A stretch of 64,000 bases of DNA from Erodium maritimum (GCA_963921825.1 OY997588.1:59838803-59902802), one strand, 5' to 3'; positions 44,631-57,835 are shown, counted from the first letter of the stretch. The notes: generated from the sequence alone by a model not told the origin. Program-made: numbers and translations.

Positions 44631-45358
44631 TGTTGGGATATATATGCAGAACTGATGAAAATCTAAAAAAAAATAAACAAGCAAACAATTGAAAACTAGA
44701 AAGAACCAACCGGTTAGACGTGCAGAAACAGAGGAAGATGTGGTGTGGCACACGACCACTGACTTGAAAGCAATATTTCCGAGTGACTGAGGTGGCGATC
44801 AGCAGCGGTTGCTCTCCAAGGTTAAACAACTCTACCCAACAGTGCGCCCACTTGCTCTACTGGATGTGGACTCAGCAGAACAGCACCAGAACACGGGTGT
44901 AGTAAAATGAAAGAGGAAGAAGGGAAAAACTTGTATAGTAAGGCTCTGGTTTGTGTTGAAAACGTATGGAACAAAAGGAACCAGAACTGAGTATATATAG
45001 GTTAAGCAAAGACAACCCCAATAAGCCCATTAAAAACCCAATAAAATCTTATTCAAAAAGGTTTGAAAACGTTTCTAAAAAAATCATATAAAATCACCTT
45101 TCAAAAAATAAATGTTTTAGCCTGCCCCGCAGGGGCTCCACCCGAACCCAAACCCAAACCCGGCCCATCCCAACCCGGACGAACGGCTGCGGCGGCTGGC
45201 GCGAGGCCCATACCGGCCCAGCTTGCATATGGAGCCCAAGAGCTTGTTGAAAAAGCACAAGGGTAGATGAGTTTACAAACTCAACTCCCATCCCCTTTGT
45301 TTCCGATGTGGAACAAGGAAAGCAAAGGCAACAGCCTGTGCAAGCCATTTCTCCAAAA
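44631..45358 (-). repeat. Cop3 3' LTR
   Basis: 728 bp. Plus strand TGTTGGGATATA to TTTCTCCAAAA; the other LTR ends CCAACA, so one terminal base has mutated. It lacks a segment of about 66 bp present at about 58980-59045. Confidence 0.85.
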
Positions 45359-45372
45359 ATCCCCCACAAATG
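45359..45372 (-). other. Cop3 polypurine tract
   Basis: Minus strand TTTGTGGGGGAT directly upstream of the 3' LTR. Confidence 0.75.
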
Positions 45373-46027
45373 GCGATAAAGGCCGAGAACAGATGAAAAA
45401 AAAGTTTTAAATAAAAGAAGACACCACAAATGTTCTAGTTACTGGAAGGTGCGGTACTTAAACATCAAGATCTTTGAATTTGAATTGATGCATAGTGAGA
45501 TGTGATAACAACTTACTTAAAGTAAGTGAATAGAATCTTGAACTTACTTAGCTTTGGTTGATACGTCACACAACACATACCATACTTCATATTCCACTGA
45601 ATCCGCGATACTATCAGAAACGCTATTAAATATCATGCGTATACCTTATGTCTAATGAGTGCTCTAGGAAGACTTTGCCCCAATTCTTTCATAGATGGCG
45701 GCCCACCATCACACACACGTAGGTATCTCATCAAATGCTTCTCACAAGCATTATCCCAATCGGGTCTTAAGCCATTAAAGACATAAAGTCCATCTTGTCA
45801 GCAGAATCCATCAAGTGCGTCTTTATAGCACCACCAAAACTAGTTATGGATTACAATCTATCAAGTGCGTCTCACAAGCACCACCCATACTGGTTATAGA
45901 TTATTAACAAGATCTATCAAGTACGTCTCAAAGCACCACCAAAACTGGTTATAGATCATCACGCACTACTATTGTCATGGGAATGGGAGATGTAGTGTAT
46001 CAAGACTAGTATGGTTGCATATGACCA
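45373..46027 (-). other. Cop3 3' non-coding region with tandem repeats
   Basis: 650 bp between RNase H and the purine tract without coding sequence. At 45725-45962 are about four units of roughly 50 bp containing ATCAAGTGCGTCTCA and CACCACCAAAACTGGTTAT. Confidence 0.8.
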
Positions 46028-47541
46028 CTAACACGTGTCATTCATACTTTCTTGACCTGTGGGCTTGAGCCCCATCCCTTCTGACATAACAGAGAGTATT
46101 CTCCTTGGTTGACCCTTGGTAAAAAGATCAGCAATATTTCTTTCGGATCTCACAAATTCCAAAGAAATCACTCCATCTTTCAGGAGTTGTCTAACGACAG
46201 CGTGCCTCAAACGAATGTGTCTCTTCTTACCATTGTACACATTATTCTTCACAACGCAAATAGCCGCTTGCGAATCACAGTGTATTAAGACAGGCACTGC
46301 TTGCCTTCCCCACACAGGCACATCTACTAACAAGTTCTTCAACCAGTCTGCCTCTTGTCCAGCCAACTAAAGGGAAATGAACTTAAACTCCATGGTAGAG
46401 CTAGCTATACAAAAAATTTTGAAGACTTCCACGATATAGCACCTCCACCCAAAGTGAACTCATAACCACTCGTCGAGCTGATCTCATCATTACCTGAAAC
46501 CCATTTTGCATCACAATAACCTTCCAAAGCGTTAGGAAATGTACTGTAGTGCAGGGACCAACTCATAGTTCCTTTCAGGTACTTTAGCACACAACTCAAA
46601 GCACTCCAATGCTCGTTACTCGGGTTATGTGTATACTGAATCAACCGGCTTACTATGTAGGAAATGTCTGGTCAAGTACAGTTCATGAGGAACATCACAC
46701 TTCCTATAATCTGGGCGTACTGAATTTGTGAAACGATATCACCTAAGTTCTCTATTAAGTGTACGTTCAGATCATAGGGAGTCTTAGTAGGTATAACATC
46801 AAAGTGATTGAATTTCTTCAACGCTTTCTCAACGTAATGAGATTGACTTAAGGAGATGCCATTGGTGTTTCTAATAACCTTAACACCTAAAATGACCTCA
46901 GCTTCTCCTAAGTCCTTCATCTCAAACTGTGATGACAGGAATTTCTTGGTAAGGCTCATTGTACCGATCTTATCACCAAGAATCAACATGTCATCGACAT
47001 AAAGACAGATAATCACACAACCCGATTCCATCATCTTCGAGTACACATAGGAATCATAGTTGTTCACCTTATATCCTCCCATCATCAAAGTTCGATTGAA
47101 CTTTTCATACCATTGTTTAGGTGCTTGTTTCAGACCATACAGAGACTTCTTTAGTTTACACACCTTATTCTCTTTACCAGCGATCACAAATCCCTCGGGT
47201 TGCGACATATAGATCTCTTCCTTTAGATCGGCATTTAAGAAGGTGGTCTTGACATCCATCTGATGAATTATCAAGCCGTGAATGGCAGCTAAAGCGACCA
47301 GAGACCTTATCGTTGCAATCTTGGTCACAGGAGAATACGTGTCAAAGTAATCGATGTCTTTCTGTTATGTAAAGCCTCTAACCACGAGTCTCGCCTTGAA
47401 CCGTTCTATTGTACCACCGGGTCTCAGCTTTCTCTTGAAGATACACTTACTACTAATGGTTTTGGAACCTTTATGTAAGTCTACTAGATCCCAAGTTTGA
47501 TTCGATGTAATAGAATCAAGTTTAGCTTGGATAGCTTCTTT
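46028..47541 (-). pseudogene. Cop3 reverse transcriptase and RNase H, broken
   Basis: RT: QMDVKTTFLNADLKEEIYM, SLYGLKQAPKQWYEKFN, and an intact active site CLYVDDMLIL (codons at 46990-47001), then DLGEAEVILGVKV (46672-47328). RNase H in two stretches: GYCDAKWVSGNDEISSTSGY (46405-46644) and HCDSQAAICVVKNNVYNGKK, HIRLRHAVVRQLL, FVRSERNIADLFTKG (46028-46366). Stops separate the stretches, and RT N-terminal sequence 47330-47541 contains a TAA. It closely resembles an ordinary plant Copia pol and was probably active before decay. Confidence 0.9.
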
Positions 47542-48667
47542 CTAGAGGTTAGCATTAACAGATCTCAAAGCCTCTCCATAGGTCTTTGGATCTTCTTCTA
47601 GCAGGAAGGCTGAAACAAACTCGTTTGAAACAACACCTTCAGGATCAACTTCGGATAGAAAAGAGGTGACGAACTCTTCTCTGAAGTTCTTCTCAATCCT
47701 GTGTCTCTTACTTCTCCTCGGTCCTTTAGCTTGACAATGCGAAGTAGAGCATTCGGCAACCCACCTATCTCGAAGCGAAGGAAAGGGGATAGTGGGTTCA
47801 ACAGGTTCATCAACGGCGTTCCTCTTCAATGGAAAGAGGTGTTCGAAGAACTCAACATCTCTAGCCTCAGAAATTGAGCGGCCACCTAGAGACATGAAGC
47901 GATACGCCGCGTTGTTCTGAGCATAACCTATGAATACACAATCATAGGTCTTGAATCCGATAGTGGTTCTCTTAGGGTTAGTTAGGCCTACTTTCGCCAA
48001 ACACCCCCACACTCTGAGAAACCTTAGGTTAGCATAACTCTTCCATAACTCGTAGGGAGTCGTATAAAGGTTCTTGTGCGGCACACGGTTAAGTATGTGA
48101 CAAGTGGATAAGACAGCTTCCCCCCACATTTCATCAGGAAGGCCTGAACTTAGAAGCATCACATTCATCATATTCTTTAACGTTCGGTTCTTGTGTTCAG
48201 CTAATCCATTTTGTTGAGGCATGTATGGTGCACTTGTTTCATGAATGATTCCATTGTATTGACATACATCTTTCAAGAAGTTTGAGCCATACTCTACTCC
48301 TCTATCGGATCTAACTCTCTTGATTTTCCTCTCGAGTTGGTTTTCTACCTCATTCTTATACTTGATGACTATCTCTTCAGCTTCATCTTTTGTAGTAAGA
48401 AGATAAACTCTTGCGAACCTTGAGCAGGCGTCGATGAAGGTAACATAGTAATGTTTGCCTCCCTTGCTCCTAGTGTTCTTGAAATCCGCAAGATCGGTGT
48501 GGATTAGTTCAAGAAGGTTTGTGTGTCTTGTTGTAACAGATTTGCAAGGTTTTTGTTAGAGAATTTAGCTTCTACGCAAATCTCACACTTCGAGAGTTCG
48601 GAGGTAGAAAATGATGGTATAATAGACATGTTTCTTAGTTGTTTAATTGAGGCAACATACACATGTC
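47542..48667 (-). pseudogene. Cop3 integrase
   Basis: Zinc-binding part 48504-48707: WHCRLGHVYVASIKQL and CEICVEAKFSNK, then a frameshift. Core 47542-48276 is open for 244 residues: YNGIIHETSAPYMPQQNGLA, with EHKNRTL where Glu is catalytic, then MWGEAVLSTCHILNRVPHK and FLRVWGCLAKVGL, and a long linker toward RT. The first part of the core (48280-48500), including SDRGVEYGSNF, is in another register. Confidence 0.88.
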
Positions 48668-49370
48668 CTAGTCTACAATGCCACAAATAAAGAAAAGACT
48701 CCGACAATAATACCCCTTCCCTACAAACTCCTCATTCTTTGTGAAGACAACAATGTCATTCTCTGTAACAGTCTTCATTCCAGCCTTCATCAGCAGGGGT
48801 CCAGAGACAAGGTTGCGTCGCAGAGTAGGGACAAAAAGGGAATTATTGAGTACGAGTGTCTTCCTAGATGTCAGCTTCAGCATGATCTTCTCGCTTCCAG
48901 TAATCTTTGCAGTAGAGTCATTCCACATATGAACAACTTCACCAGGTGCAGAGGCTTCAAACTCGTAGAAGAGTTCCTTGGAGTTGCAGAGATGATGGGC
49001 GGATGCGGAGTCCAACACCCAATCAACAGTGTTGTGAACCAGCATGGCCTCAGTAACCACAGCAACTACGATGTCATCATCTTCAGCAACGTAGGCCATT
49101 GCATCATTCTTCTTGTAGTCTTGACGTTGCATGCATTGGTAGGACTTGTGTCCAGCTTGACCGCAGACATAGCACAACAGGTTCTGCTTCAGTTTCTGGA
49201 TAACAGAGGAGGGCTTCACATACTTGTTACGGTTGTTGGGAGGTCCTCGCTTGGGAGCTTCCTTGGTCTTGGATTTGGGCTTCAGTTTGAGCTTAGCTTG
49301 ACGAGACGGCCCACCAGACTCCACGATGTTGGCCCTTGCCGTCGGAGGCGGCAAGGGTGTTAGGAAGGAA
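48668..49370 (-). pseudogene. Cop3 gag C-terminal part and protease
   Basis: A 228-residue open stretch. Basic RQAKLKLKPKSKTKEAPKR, one zinc knuckle CYVCGQAGHKSYQC, then the protease WVLDSASAHHLC (DSA variant of the catalytic D-S/T-G) and FVPTLRRNLVSGPLL. It is in frame with LKDALG on the far side of Cop4: deleting Cop4 and one CCCAG rebuilds continuous gag (KDALGSFLT). Confidence 0.88.
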
Positions 49371-49375
49371 CCCAG
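49371..49375. repeat. Cop4 target-site duplication, left (CCCAG)
   Basis: CCCAG before TGTTAGTC, repeated at 57836-57840. Confidence 0.95.
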
Positions 49376-51062
49376 TGTTAGTCTTAGTGCCCGTAGTTCA
49401 ATCCTAAATGTCCAAATGTATATATCATCGTTAGCAATAAAATTAAAGCGGCTTTATATTACTTATGTGTTGGAGTAATATATCGATGTGTGCTCTGATC
49501 TATGCCCACCATGCGAATAGAACCATAGATCGAGATAGAACACACTCGATGGGTCCCTAGTCGACAAAGCTTCACTAGAAGCGACTAGCATGAAAGATGG
49601 CTCTTTATGGCTTACGTTCTGTTAGTCATTGGAATGGGATTCCGGAGTCTGATCATAGATATCATATGGGACATGATATTGGACGACCCGCCCTGAATAT
49701 GTACCATAGATTAAGTCATGAACATATTCATTGTCGCAGCTTGTCATGTATCCTTAGACCAAGGAGTCTTTGTGATTGCTATGTAGTCAACAACTGAGTT
49801 TGACCTGAGCCTAACGTTGTCCGTAACAGGGCTTCCATAACGGCCAGGATTGGCTTGGGGACGGGCTACATGAGTGACACGAAAGGCGGCTAAGGGATTT
49901 ATCCCTCATACTGAGGTATGGGAAAGATATCGGTTCTCGGCCGCTTGATCGAGAGTGACTGAAAGAATAGCATGGCCATGCACATGATACTGGGTATCAT
50001 ATCTTCAGTCATCTCACATATCAAGGAACGGTGATTGAGAATAATAAGGATGACGGCTTTATGCCTTATCTCAATCAGGATATCGGAGATAAAAGGATAA
50101 TGACAGGGACGACGGAAAGGTTAGAATCGACAGGGTCGATTCGTTATGTAGTGTCAGGCAATACTAAAGTCTCGTTAGTTGTCACTTAAATAGGATCAAG
50201 TAAAATGGGATTTTACGTTTATCTATTGACATGCATAAACCTAAGGGTCACACCGGAGGATGAAACTCATTGACACATTTATGGAGAATGGCCAAAAGGG
50301 AGTTGTCTCGGGACATGACCAAAACTGGGTTTTGGGTCATGTGCCCGTAAGTGAATAGGACTTCACAGATCGAGACAAGGCTTGGAGTCTTGGGATTGAT
50401 CGCGTCGGATAATGTTGGACATTTCCGGTATGGAAGGCATGGAGGCGATGAGCGAATCACGGGACCTCGTTGGAAATGGCCACGGGCCATGTTCCAAGAG
50501 GCCCATGAAAGGCCCATGCAACCAAGGCCCATGGAACTAATTAATCAAGTCTTGATTAATTAGTACTAAGTAAGCAAGACAAGGATTAAGGTGTTGGTGA
50601 TTCACCACCTAACCCAATCTTGTCTTGCCATACTTTGTCCTATTTACACCTTACTTGACACCATACTTGTCCCATGCCTTTAGTTGGACAAGTATGGGTT
50701 TTGTTATGTTTAAGTCATCTTTTTCCAACATAACAAACACAAGACAAGAATAGGAAACACAACTTCTCTCTCCCTTCCCTTGCAATTTCGGGTTTGGCAA
50801 GCTCCCACCTCCATGTTTGTGTTCTTGAGTCCTCAAAGAGAAGAACTACGTGGCTTTGATTCCCATGTGGATACGTAGGCGTCTTGGAGACTCAAGCCAA
50901 TCATTCGTTAACCGGTGTTCTTGTTTTGGTAAGAAATAGTGCTGAATTTTTCTCTTGTGAATCTATTCTTTGTTAGTTGTTTCATGGTTTAATCGTCTCT
51001 TGGTTTTCATTGATTTTCCGCTGCGAGTTGGTTCATCTCCAACCCTACCTCGAGACCCAACA
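49376..51062 (+). repeat. Cop4 5' LTR
   Basis: TGTTAGTCTTAG to GAGACCCAACA. Its second half matches the Cop4 3' LTR without a difference I could find. Its first half has about 14 differences and often agrees with the Cop2 3' LTR. Palindrome at 50536-50564. Confidence 0.94.
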
Positions 51063-51063
51063 G

Positions 51064-51076
51064 TGGTATCAGAGCC
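51064..51076 (+). other. Cop4 primer binding site (tRNA-iMet type)
   Basis: TGGTATCAGAGCC, one base after the LTR. Confidence 0.93.
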
Positions 51077-52618
51077 GTGCTACCTTCGGGATTCACAAGA
51101 CGGTGTTCAAAGTTTCGGTTTTGCTTGAAAGTTTCGTTTTTGGCATGTTATTTTGCTAAATTGTTTGATAACATGTTTTAAATTCTTGTTTATGGATTTA
51201 ATGCATGTAAAATGAATTTTTGAAAATTATTTCAAATCTGGAAATTTTGAAAAAAGTTTGATTTTTCGGGTCTCGGGAGCGGGACTCTCGGGGAGCCGAA
51301 ACCGGGACCGAACGGGGATCCGTTGGACGGAGCTAGGCCAAGCATGACCATTGGATGGTTGATATGCCAAGGCTAAACCGTTTTGTTAGTTATGACGAGT
51401 TTGGAACCGTCACGATGAACTCGAAGATCAAATGTTCAAAAGTTTCATTTTTGAACGGTTTCGATAAACCGAGCATCAAAAAATTTCGAAACTTGGCTAT
51501 TAATTAAAACCGGAAAATCACATGATGTTTGATAACATTCTTGTTTGATAACACGATGTGTGATGTGATGTTGGCATGGTGTACATAATAGCCCCGAGCT
51601 CGATTTAATTATTTATCGCTTTTCACGGCCTGCGAGCCGTTAGAGTTAGCGTGTAATTATTCTTTCAAGGTGTGGTCGTCGAACCACTTGTTTGTAATAT
51701 TTATTTATTCCCGACCTGCGAGTCGTGTATTAAATTGTAATATTTTACTTAAGACGAAGAAAGGGCGAAAAGGTCATTTGGTGGCTTTTCGGGTGTTGGC
51801 ATCGGCTTGGAGTCGGTGGAGCTCAAGAAGCTAGTGGGAGTTAGTTTAGGGGGCTATTATGTGCACATTTATCGCTTTATGCTTGGTTTAGTTTATGCAT
51901 GATTAATTCTATGTGTTTTAGAATTGCATGCTTAACTTTATTTACCGAGCATATCACCTCACATGCAAAGATAAAATTGGAATTTTAATCCTTATGTGTG
52001 AGCCCTTAGAATCGTCATTACATTGGATGTAGTTGACGGGTTCGAAGGAAGAATTACATTGGATGTAATTTGAGGCATCATTGCATTTGGAATGTAGTTG
52101 ATGTGCTCATCGCATCTAGGATGTGTCAAAGTTTTAAACACAACCGGACAAGTAAAAGCGGGTCATGTCCGATACCTCCCAATTATCAACACCTTACTAC
52201 CTCCCCGTCCTATGGGTGTCGTGCGCATTAGCGGAGCATCCATGGGAAAGCGGGGTAGTAGGTTTGGACGACATATGTGGGTGTCGTGCGCATCAGCGGA
52301 GCACCTACATAGTGACGGGCCATAGTTGAAAATTGGTGGACCCGACTACGATTCTCAGCCTGAGGTTGAGCTAGGGTAACAGATAGGGTAAGCCGTGTAC
52401 ATAAGTACATACCCTAGCCAAGAGTCACATTGGATGTGATTGGATAGAGTCCTACCTACATAGCTCGATTAAGTGGTGAGCATTAGTTCAGCTTAATCGA
52501 GTGAATCAAGGATCTTGGTTTCAGATTCTAAAGGTTTAGAATCGATTGCTGGTGTTTAAGCTTGATCTTCATAAAATTTATTCAGTTTACTGATTGAATT
52601 TTATCTATTGTAGATCAA
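51077..52618 (+). other. Cop4 leader
   Basis: About 1.5 kb, almost identical to the Cop2 leader, without coding sequence. Confidence 0.8.
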
Positions 52619-53327
52619 ATGGCAAATTCAGCGAACATTAATAGTTTGTCATTAAAAACCATTCTTGACAGGGTCAAGCTAAATGGGACAAACTATTTGG
52701 ACTGGTACAGAATTTTGAGGATAGTCCTCAAGTCTGAACGCAAAGAATATGTCCTTGACAAGGCTGTCTCTAAGACCATATCAGAGTTACATGAAGTGTC
52801 ATCAGCTGCTGAGAAGAATATCTCAGGGATCTGGGATCCAAGGATATTCTGATGGTCAACAAGGGAATTGGAAGTGGAAAGGGCTGGGCCCATGCGCACT
52901 TGGCAGGAAAGATGAGACACCTGAGAATGTCTGCTTCTACTGCCAACAGCCTGGTCATTGGAACCGGGATTACAGGAAGTTCACGGCTGATCTGAAGAAG
53001 GGCAGTGGGACTGCGCCTTCATCAAATAGCCTGGATGATCTGAAGAAGGGCAGTAGGACTGCGCCTTCATCAGGAAACCTGGATGATCTAAGGAAGGGCG
53101 GTGGGATCGTGCCTTCATTCGGTATTAACTCTATAGAGCTACATCTCTCTACTTCCAAAGATTCATGGGTATTAGATACCATGACTGAATCTCACACATG
53201 CACTAATATATGGTGGCTGAAAGTAGGAGAGATTTGGAAAGCACGAAATGGACCTCAGAGTTGTGGCAACTGCTGTAGGATCCATGAGTCTTGCTTTGCC
53301 AAGAGGCCTTGTCTTAGTATTGTATAA
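52619..53327 (+). pseudogene. Cop4 gag/protease remnant
   Basis: Starts MANSANINSLSLK and stops after 77 codons exactly as in Cop2. The second frame (52749-53327) carries CFYCQQPGHWNRDY with the Cys-to-Tyr change, the DLKKGS repeats and a protease box WVLDTMTESHTC (Met where Cop2 has Arg). The catalytic Gly is lost in both. Confidence 0.87.
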
Positions 53328-54490
53328 TGTATATTGCATACCTACTTTTAGTAGGAATATTATATCTGTATCCGTGTTTGACAAGGAAGGATATAATGTT
53401 AATATTGGAAATGGAGTTTTCAATGTTCTATGCAATGATATGTTTTATACCAGTACTGACTTGGTTGGAGGATTGTACATATTAGATATGGGTAACAAAG
53501 CCTCAAGTTCTATATATTCCGTTAATACCAAGAGGTTTTAAATCCAACGATTTAAACCTAACTCTGTTAAGGCACTATCATTTAGGTCGCATAAACAAGA
53601 AGCACCTATCAGCACTTCAGAAGTGCGGACTTTCAGGTTCATTCGAATTCAATTCGATCGATAGGTGCAAGGTTTGTTTGATGGGAAAAATGACTAAAGT
53701 TCCCTTTTATCGATCTCGATGAAAGGGCGGGTGAATTATTAGGGCTGATACACTCGAATGTGTGTAGACCAATAAGTTCACTTGCCAGGAGGGGTTTTAG
53801 CTACTTTACCACATTTATTGATGATTACAGTAAATATGGTAATGTCTATTCGGTGAGACATAAGTCTGAAGCTTTTGATAAATTCAAAGAGTTTAAGACT
53901 AAAGTAGAAAACCAGCTCGACAAAGGTATTAAGGCACTTCGATTGGATCGAGGTGGAAAATACTTGACCACAGAGTTATTAGATCATCTAAAAGAGAATG
54001 GGATCCTTTTGGAATGGACTCCTCCTAAGTCACTGTAGTTGAAAGGTGTAGCCAAACGGAGAAATCGGACATTGTTAGACAATGGTCTGTTCCATGATTA
54101 GTTGGACTGATCTCCCAATCTCTTTTAGGGGTTTTGCTCTAGAGACGACCGCATTCATAGTGAATCGGGCTTCGACGAATGGTGTGGAAGGGACACCATT
54201 TTAAAAATGGTACGGGATGATTCCCGCTTTGTCCTTCCTAAAGATTTGTGGTTGCGAGGCTTATGTGAAACATTTGGTTTCGACTAAGCTCGAACCAAGA
54301 TCTGAGATATGCACCTTCGTGTGGTATCCCAAAGCAACAAGGGGATGCCACTTCTACAATCCCAGTGAGAACATGGTGTTCATCGCATGGGGTGGGGTCT
54401 TTATGGAAAAGGAGTTTTGTTTCCAAAGACGTCATTGGGAGGACTGTGCATCTCGAAGAAATTCAGGATGGTACAGATCTGTCTAAACCA
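53248..54490 (+). pseudogene. Cop4 integrase region
   Basis: Pre-integrase motif CIPTFSRNIISVSVFDKEGY (53248-53541), broken by a TAA at 53539-53541 that Cop2 does not have. Core start FIDDYSKYGNVYSVRHKSEA and LRLDRGGKYL (53760-54038). LSFLKICGCEAYVKHLV (54217-54486). Confidence 0.85.
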
Positions 54491-54574
54491 ATTGGCAACC
54501 CAGTAGAAAGAAGCTAGAGATTGTCGTAGAGTAAGAACCAATTCCTGTTACAATTCCGGAAGGTCCAAGGCGAT

Positions 54575-55561
54575 TTGAAAGGATCAATCTTCCACCTCCA
54601 AGATATGGTATCCGGAGGTGACAATGAAGTCATGGTGGATCACGATGATCCAGCCACCTTTCAGGAAGTCGTGGATGGGCCCAACTCCGAGTTATGGCTA
54701 GGAGCCATGAGGGAGGCAATGCAATCCATGTCGGACAACCGAGTCTGGGAACCGGTTGATCCCATCAATGGTGTGAGGACCATAGATGCAAATGGATCTT
54801 CAAGGTGAAGATGGACATGGACGGCAACCCTCTGACCTACAAAGCTCAACTGGTGGCGAAAGGTTATAGGCAGATCCAATGGATTGACTATGAGGAAACC
54901 TTCTCCTTAGTGGCTATGGTCAAAATCGATCCAAATTCTTCTTGACATAACTGCGTATCATAATTACGAGATATGGCAAGTGGATGTCAAAACCGCTTTC
55001 CTAAATGGAAATTTGACTGAGTACGTTTGTATGTCTCGGCCCAAAGGTTTTGACGATCCGAAGAATAAAGGAAAGATTTATAAGTTGTTGAAATCCATTT
55101 ATGGATTGAAACGAACTTCTCGGAGTTGGATCCTTCGTTTTGATGAAGCTGTAATTGGATTTGGCTTAATCAAGAACGAGGATGAATCTTGCGTTTATAA
55201 GAAGGCTAGTGGGAGCAATATTACCTTTCTGGTTCTCATTGAAAATGACATCCCAACCTTGCACGAGACTAAAGCTTGGTTGAGGAAGTGTTTTTCAATA
55301 AAGGACTTAGGCGATGCTTCTCATATCTTAAGGATTAAGATATGTAGAGATCGCACCAAGAGGGTCTTGGATTTAAGTCAGGGAACCTATGTGAACAAGG
55401 CATTGAGTAGGTTCTTAATGCTCGATTCAAAGAAAGGACTCTTACCCACTAGTCATGGCATTCATCTCAGCAAGACTCAGTGTCCTAAGACACCTGATGA
55501 GCTGAAAAGGATGATGAGAATCCTATGCGCCTGGGGGCAGGATCGATCATATATGCCATGA
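54575..55561 (+). pseudogene. Cop4 reverse transcriptase lacking the YVDD box
   Basis: ELWLGAMREAMQSMSDNRVW (54575-54808; one-base deletion near 54786 relative to Cop2 ends this frame). Then MDVKTAFLNGNLTEYVCM (54980-55561) with FLVL joined to IENDIPTL at about 55237, the same gap as in Cop1 and Cop2. Its 3' part (LPTSHGIHLSKTQCPKTP) is better preserved than in Cop2. Confidence 0.9.
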
Positions 55562-55719
55562 CATGTATGAGACCAGACGTCTCGTAAGCCTTATGTTGTA
55601 CCAGTAGACATCATTCTAACCCGGGGGAAAGATGATGCTGAACTAGTCGTCGAAGGATGAGTAGACGCTAGTTTTCCAAGACAAATCCAGATGACTTTAG
55701 AAGTCAATCAGGATATGTG

Positions 55720-56119
55720 TTTACGCTGAATGGCAGAGCTTTAGCTGGGAAAGCGTAAAGCAAGATACCATTGCCGAATCTACGACAGAGGCCAAGTACA
55801 TGGATGCTGCAGAGGCAGCTAAGGAGGCTATGTGGATTTGGAAATTCATGGCAGGGCTGGGTGTAATTAAAAACCCATCCAGTCCGGTGAATCCATTTTG
55901 CGACAACACAAGGGCCATTGCGCAAGCTAAAAGCCTAGATCGCATAACAAATCCAAACATGTACTGCGGCGTATCCACCTCATCAGATAAATACTGAACT
56001 GAGGTGAAGTGAAGATAACCGATATTGCAACAGATGATAACATAGCCAACCCGTTGACTAAAGCAGTGTCACTGCCTGAACATGTTAGACATGTAAAGTC
56101 GATGGGGACATATTGGAGT
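55720..56119 (+). pseudogene. Cop4 RNase H remnant
   Basis: AEAAKEAMWIWKFMAGLGV and FCDNTRAIAQAKSLDR at 55800-55997, as in Cop2. Confidence 0.82.
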
Positions 56120-56132
56120 TTAGATTGGAACT

Positions 56133-56148
56133 AGGGCAAGTGGGAGAT
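56133..56148 (+). other. Cop4 polypurine tract
   Basis: AGGGCAAGTGGGAGAT directly before the 3' LTR. Confidence 0.85.
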
Positions 56149-57835
56149 TGTTAGTCTTAGTGCCCGTAGTTCAATCCTAAATGTCCAAATGTATATATCA
56201 TCGTTAGCAATAAAATTAAAGCGGCTTTATATTACTTATGTGTTGGAGTAATATATCGATGTGTGCTCTGATCTATGCCCACCATGCGAATAGAACCATA
56301 GATCGAGATAGATCACACTCGATGGGTCCCTAGTCAACAAAGCTTCACTAGAAGCGACTAGTATGAAAGATGGCTCTTTATGGCTTACGTTCTGTTAGTC
56401 ATTGGAATGGGATTCCGGAGTCTGATCATAGATATCATGTGGGACATGATATTGGACGACCCGCCCTGAATATGTGCCATAGATTAAGTCATGAACATAT
56501 TCAGTGTTGTAGCTTGTCATGTATCCTTAGACCAAGGAGTCTTTGTGATCGCTATGTAGTCAACAACTGAGTTTGACCTGAGCCTAACGTTGTCCGTAAC
56601 AGGGCTTCCATAACGGCCAGGATTGGCTTGGGGACGGGCTACATGAGTGACACGAAAGACGGCTAAGGGATTTATCCCTCATACTAAGGTATGGGAAAGA
56701 TATCGGTTCTCGGCCGCTTGATCGAGAGTGACTGGAAGAATAGCATGGCCATGCACATGATACTGGGTATCATATCTTCAGTCATCTCACATATCAAGGA
56801 ACGGTGATTGAGAACAATAAGGATGACGGCTCTATGCCTTATCTCAATCAGGATATCGGAGATAAAAGGATAATGACAGGGACGACGGAAAGGTTAGAAT
56901 CGACAGGGTCGATTCGTTATGTAGTGTCAGGCAATACTAAAGTCTCGTTAGTTGCCACTTAAATAGGATCAAGTAAAATGGGATTTTACGTTGATCTATT
57001 GACATGCATAAACCTAAGGGTCACACCGGAGGATGAAACTCATTGACACATTTATGGAGAATGGCCAAAAGGGAGTTGTCTCGGGACATGACCAAAACTG
57101 GGTTTTGGGTCATGTGCCCGTAAGTGAATAGGACTTCACAGATCGAGACAAGGCTTGGAGTCTTGGGATTGATCGCGTCGGATAATGTTGGACATTTCCG
57201 GTATGGAAGGCATGGAGGCGATGAGCGAATCACGGGACCTCGTTGGAAATGGCCACGGGCCATGTTCCAAGAGGCCCATGAAAGGCCCATGCAACCAAGG
57301 CCCATGGAACTAATTAATCAAGTCTTGATTAATTAGTACTAAGTAAGCAAGACAAGGATTAAGGTGTTGGTGATTCACCACCTAACCCAATCTTGTCTTG
57401 CCATACTTTGTCCTATTTACACCTTACTTGACACCATACTTGTCCCATGCCTTTAGTTGGACAAGTATGGGTTTTGTTATGTTTAAGTCATCTTTTTCCA
57501 ACATAACAAACACAAGACAAGAATAGGAAACACAACTTCTCTCTCCCTTCCCTTGCAATTTCGGGTTTGGCAAGCTCCCACCTCCATGTTTGTGTTCTTG
57601 AGTCCTCAAAGAGAAGAACTACGTGGCTTTGATTCCCATGTGGATACGTAGGCGTCTTGGAGACTCAAGCCAATCATTCGTTAACCGGTGTTCTTGTTTT
57701 GGTAAGAAATAGTGCTGAATTTTTCTCTTGTGAATCTATTCTTTGTTAGTTGTTTCATGGTTTAATCGTCTCTTGGTTTTCATTGATTTTCCGCTGCGAG
57801 TTGGTTCATCTCCAACCCTACCTCGAGACCCAACA
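56149..57835 (+). repeat. Cop4 3' LTR
   Basis: 1,687 bp, TGTTAGTCTTAG to GAGACCCAACA. Palindrome at 57309-57337. Confidence 0.95.

Larger units (their letters stand above)
49376..57835 (+). mobile_element. Cop4: Copia retrotransposon, same family as Cop2
   Basis: 8,460 bp with TSD CCCAG, inserted in Cop3 gag. The body is nearly identical to Cop2, including the same frameshift after the first 77 codons of gag, the same zinc-knuckle change and the same missing YVDD box. Both LTRs are 1,687 bp. Confidence 0.95.

Noticed and set aside
48647..49363. 238-codon plus-strand frame
   Set aside because: Antisense of the Cop3 gag/protease stretch, which has a zinc knuckle and a protease motif on the minus strand.
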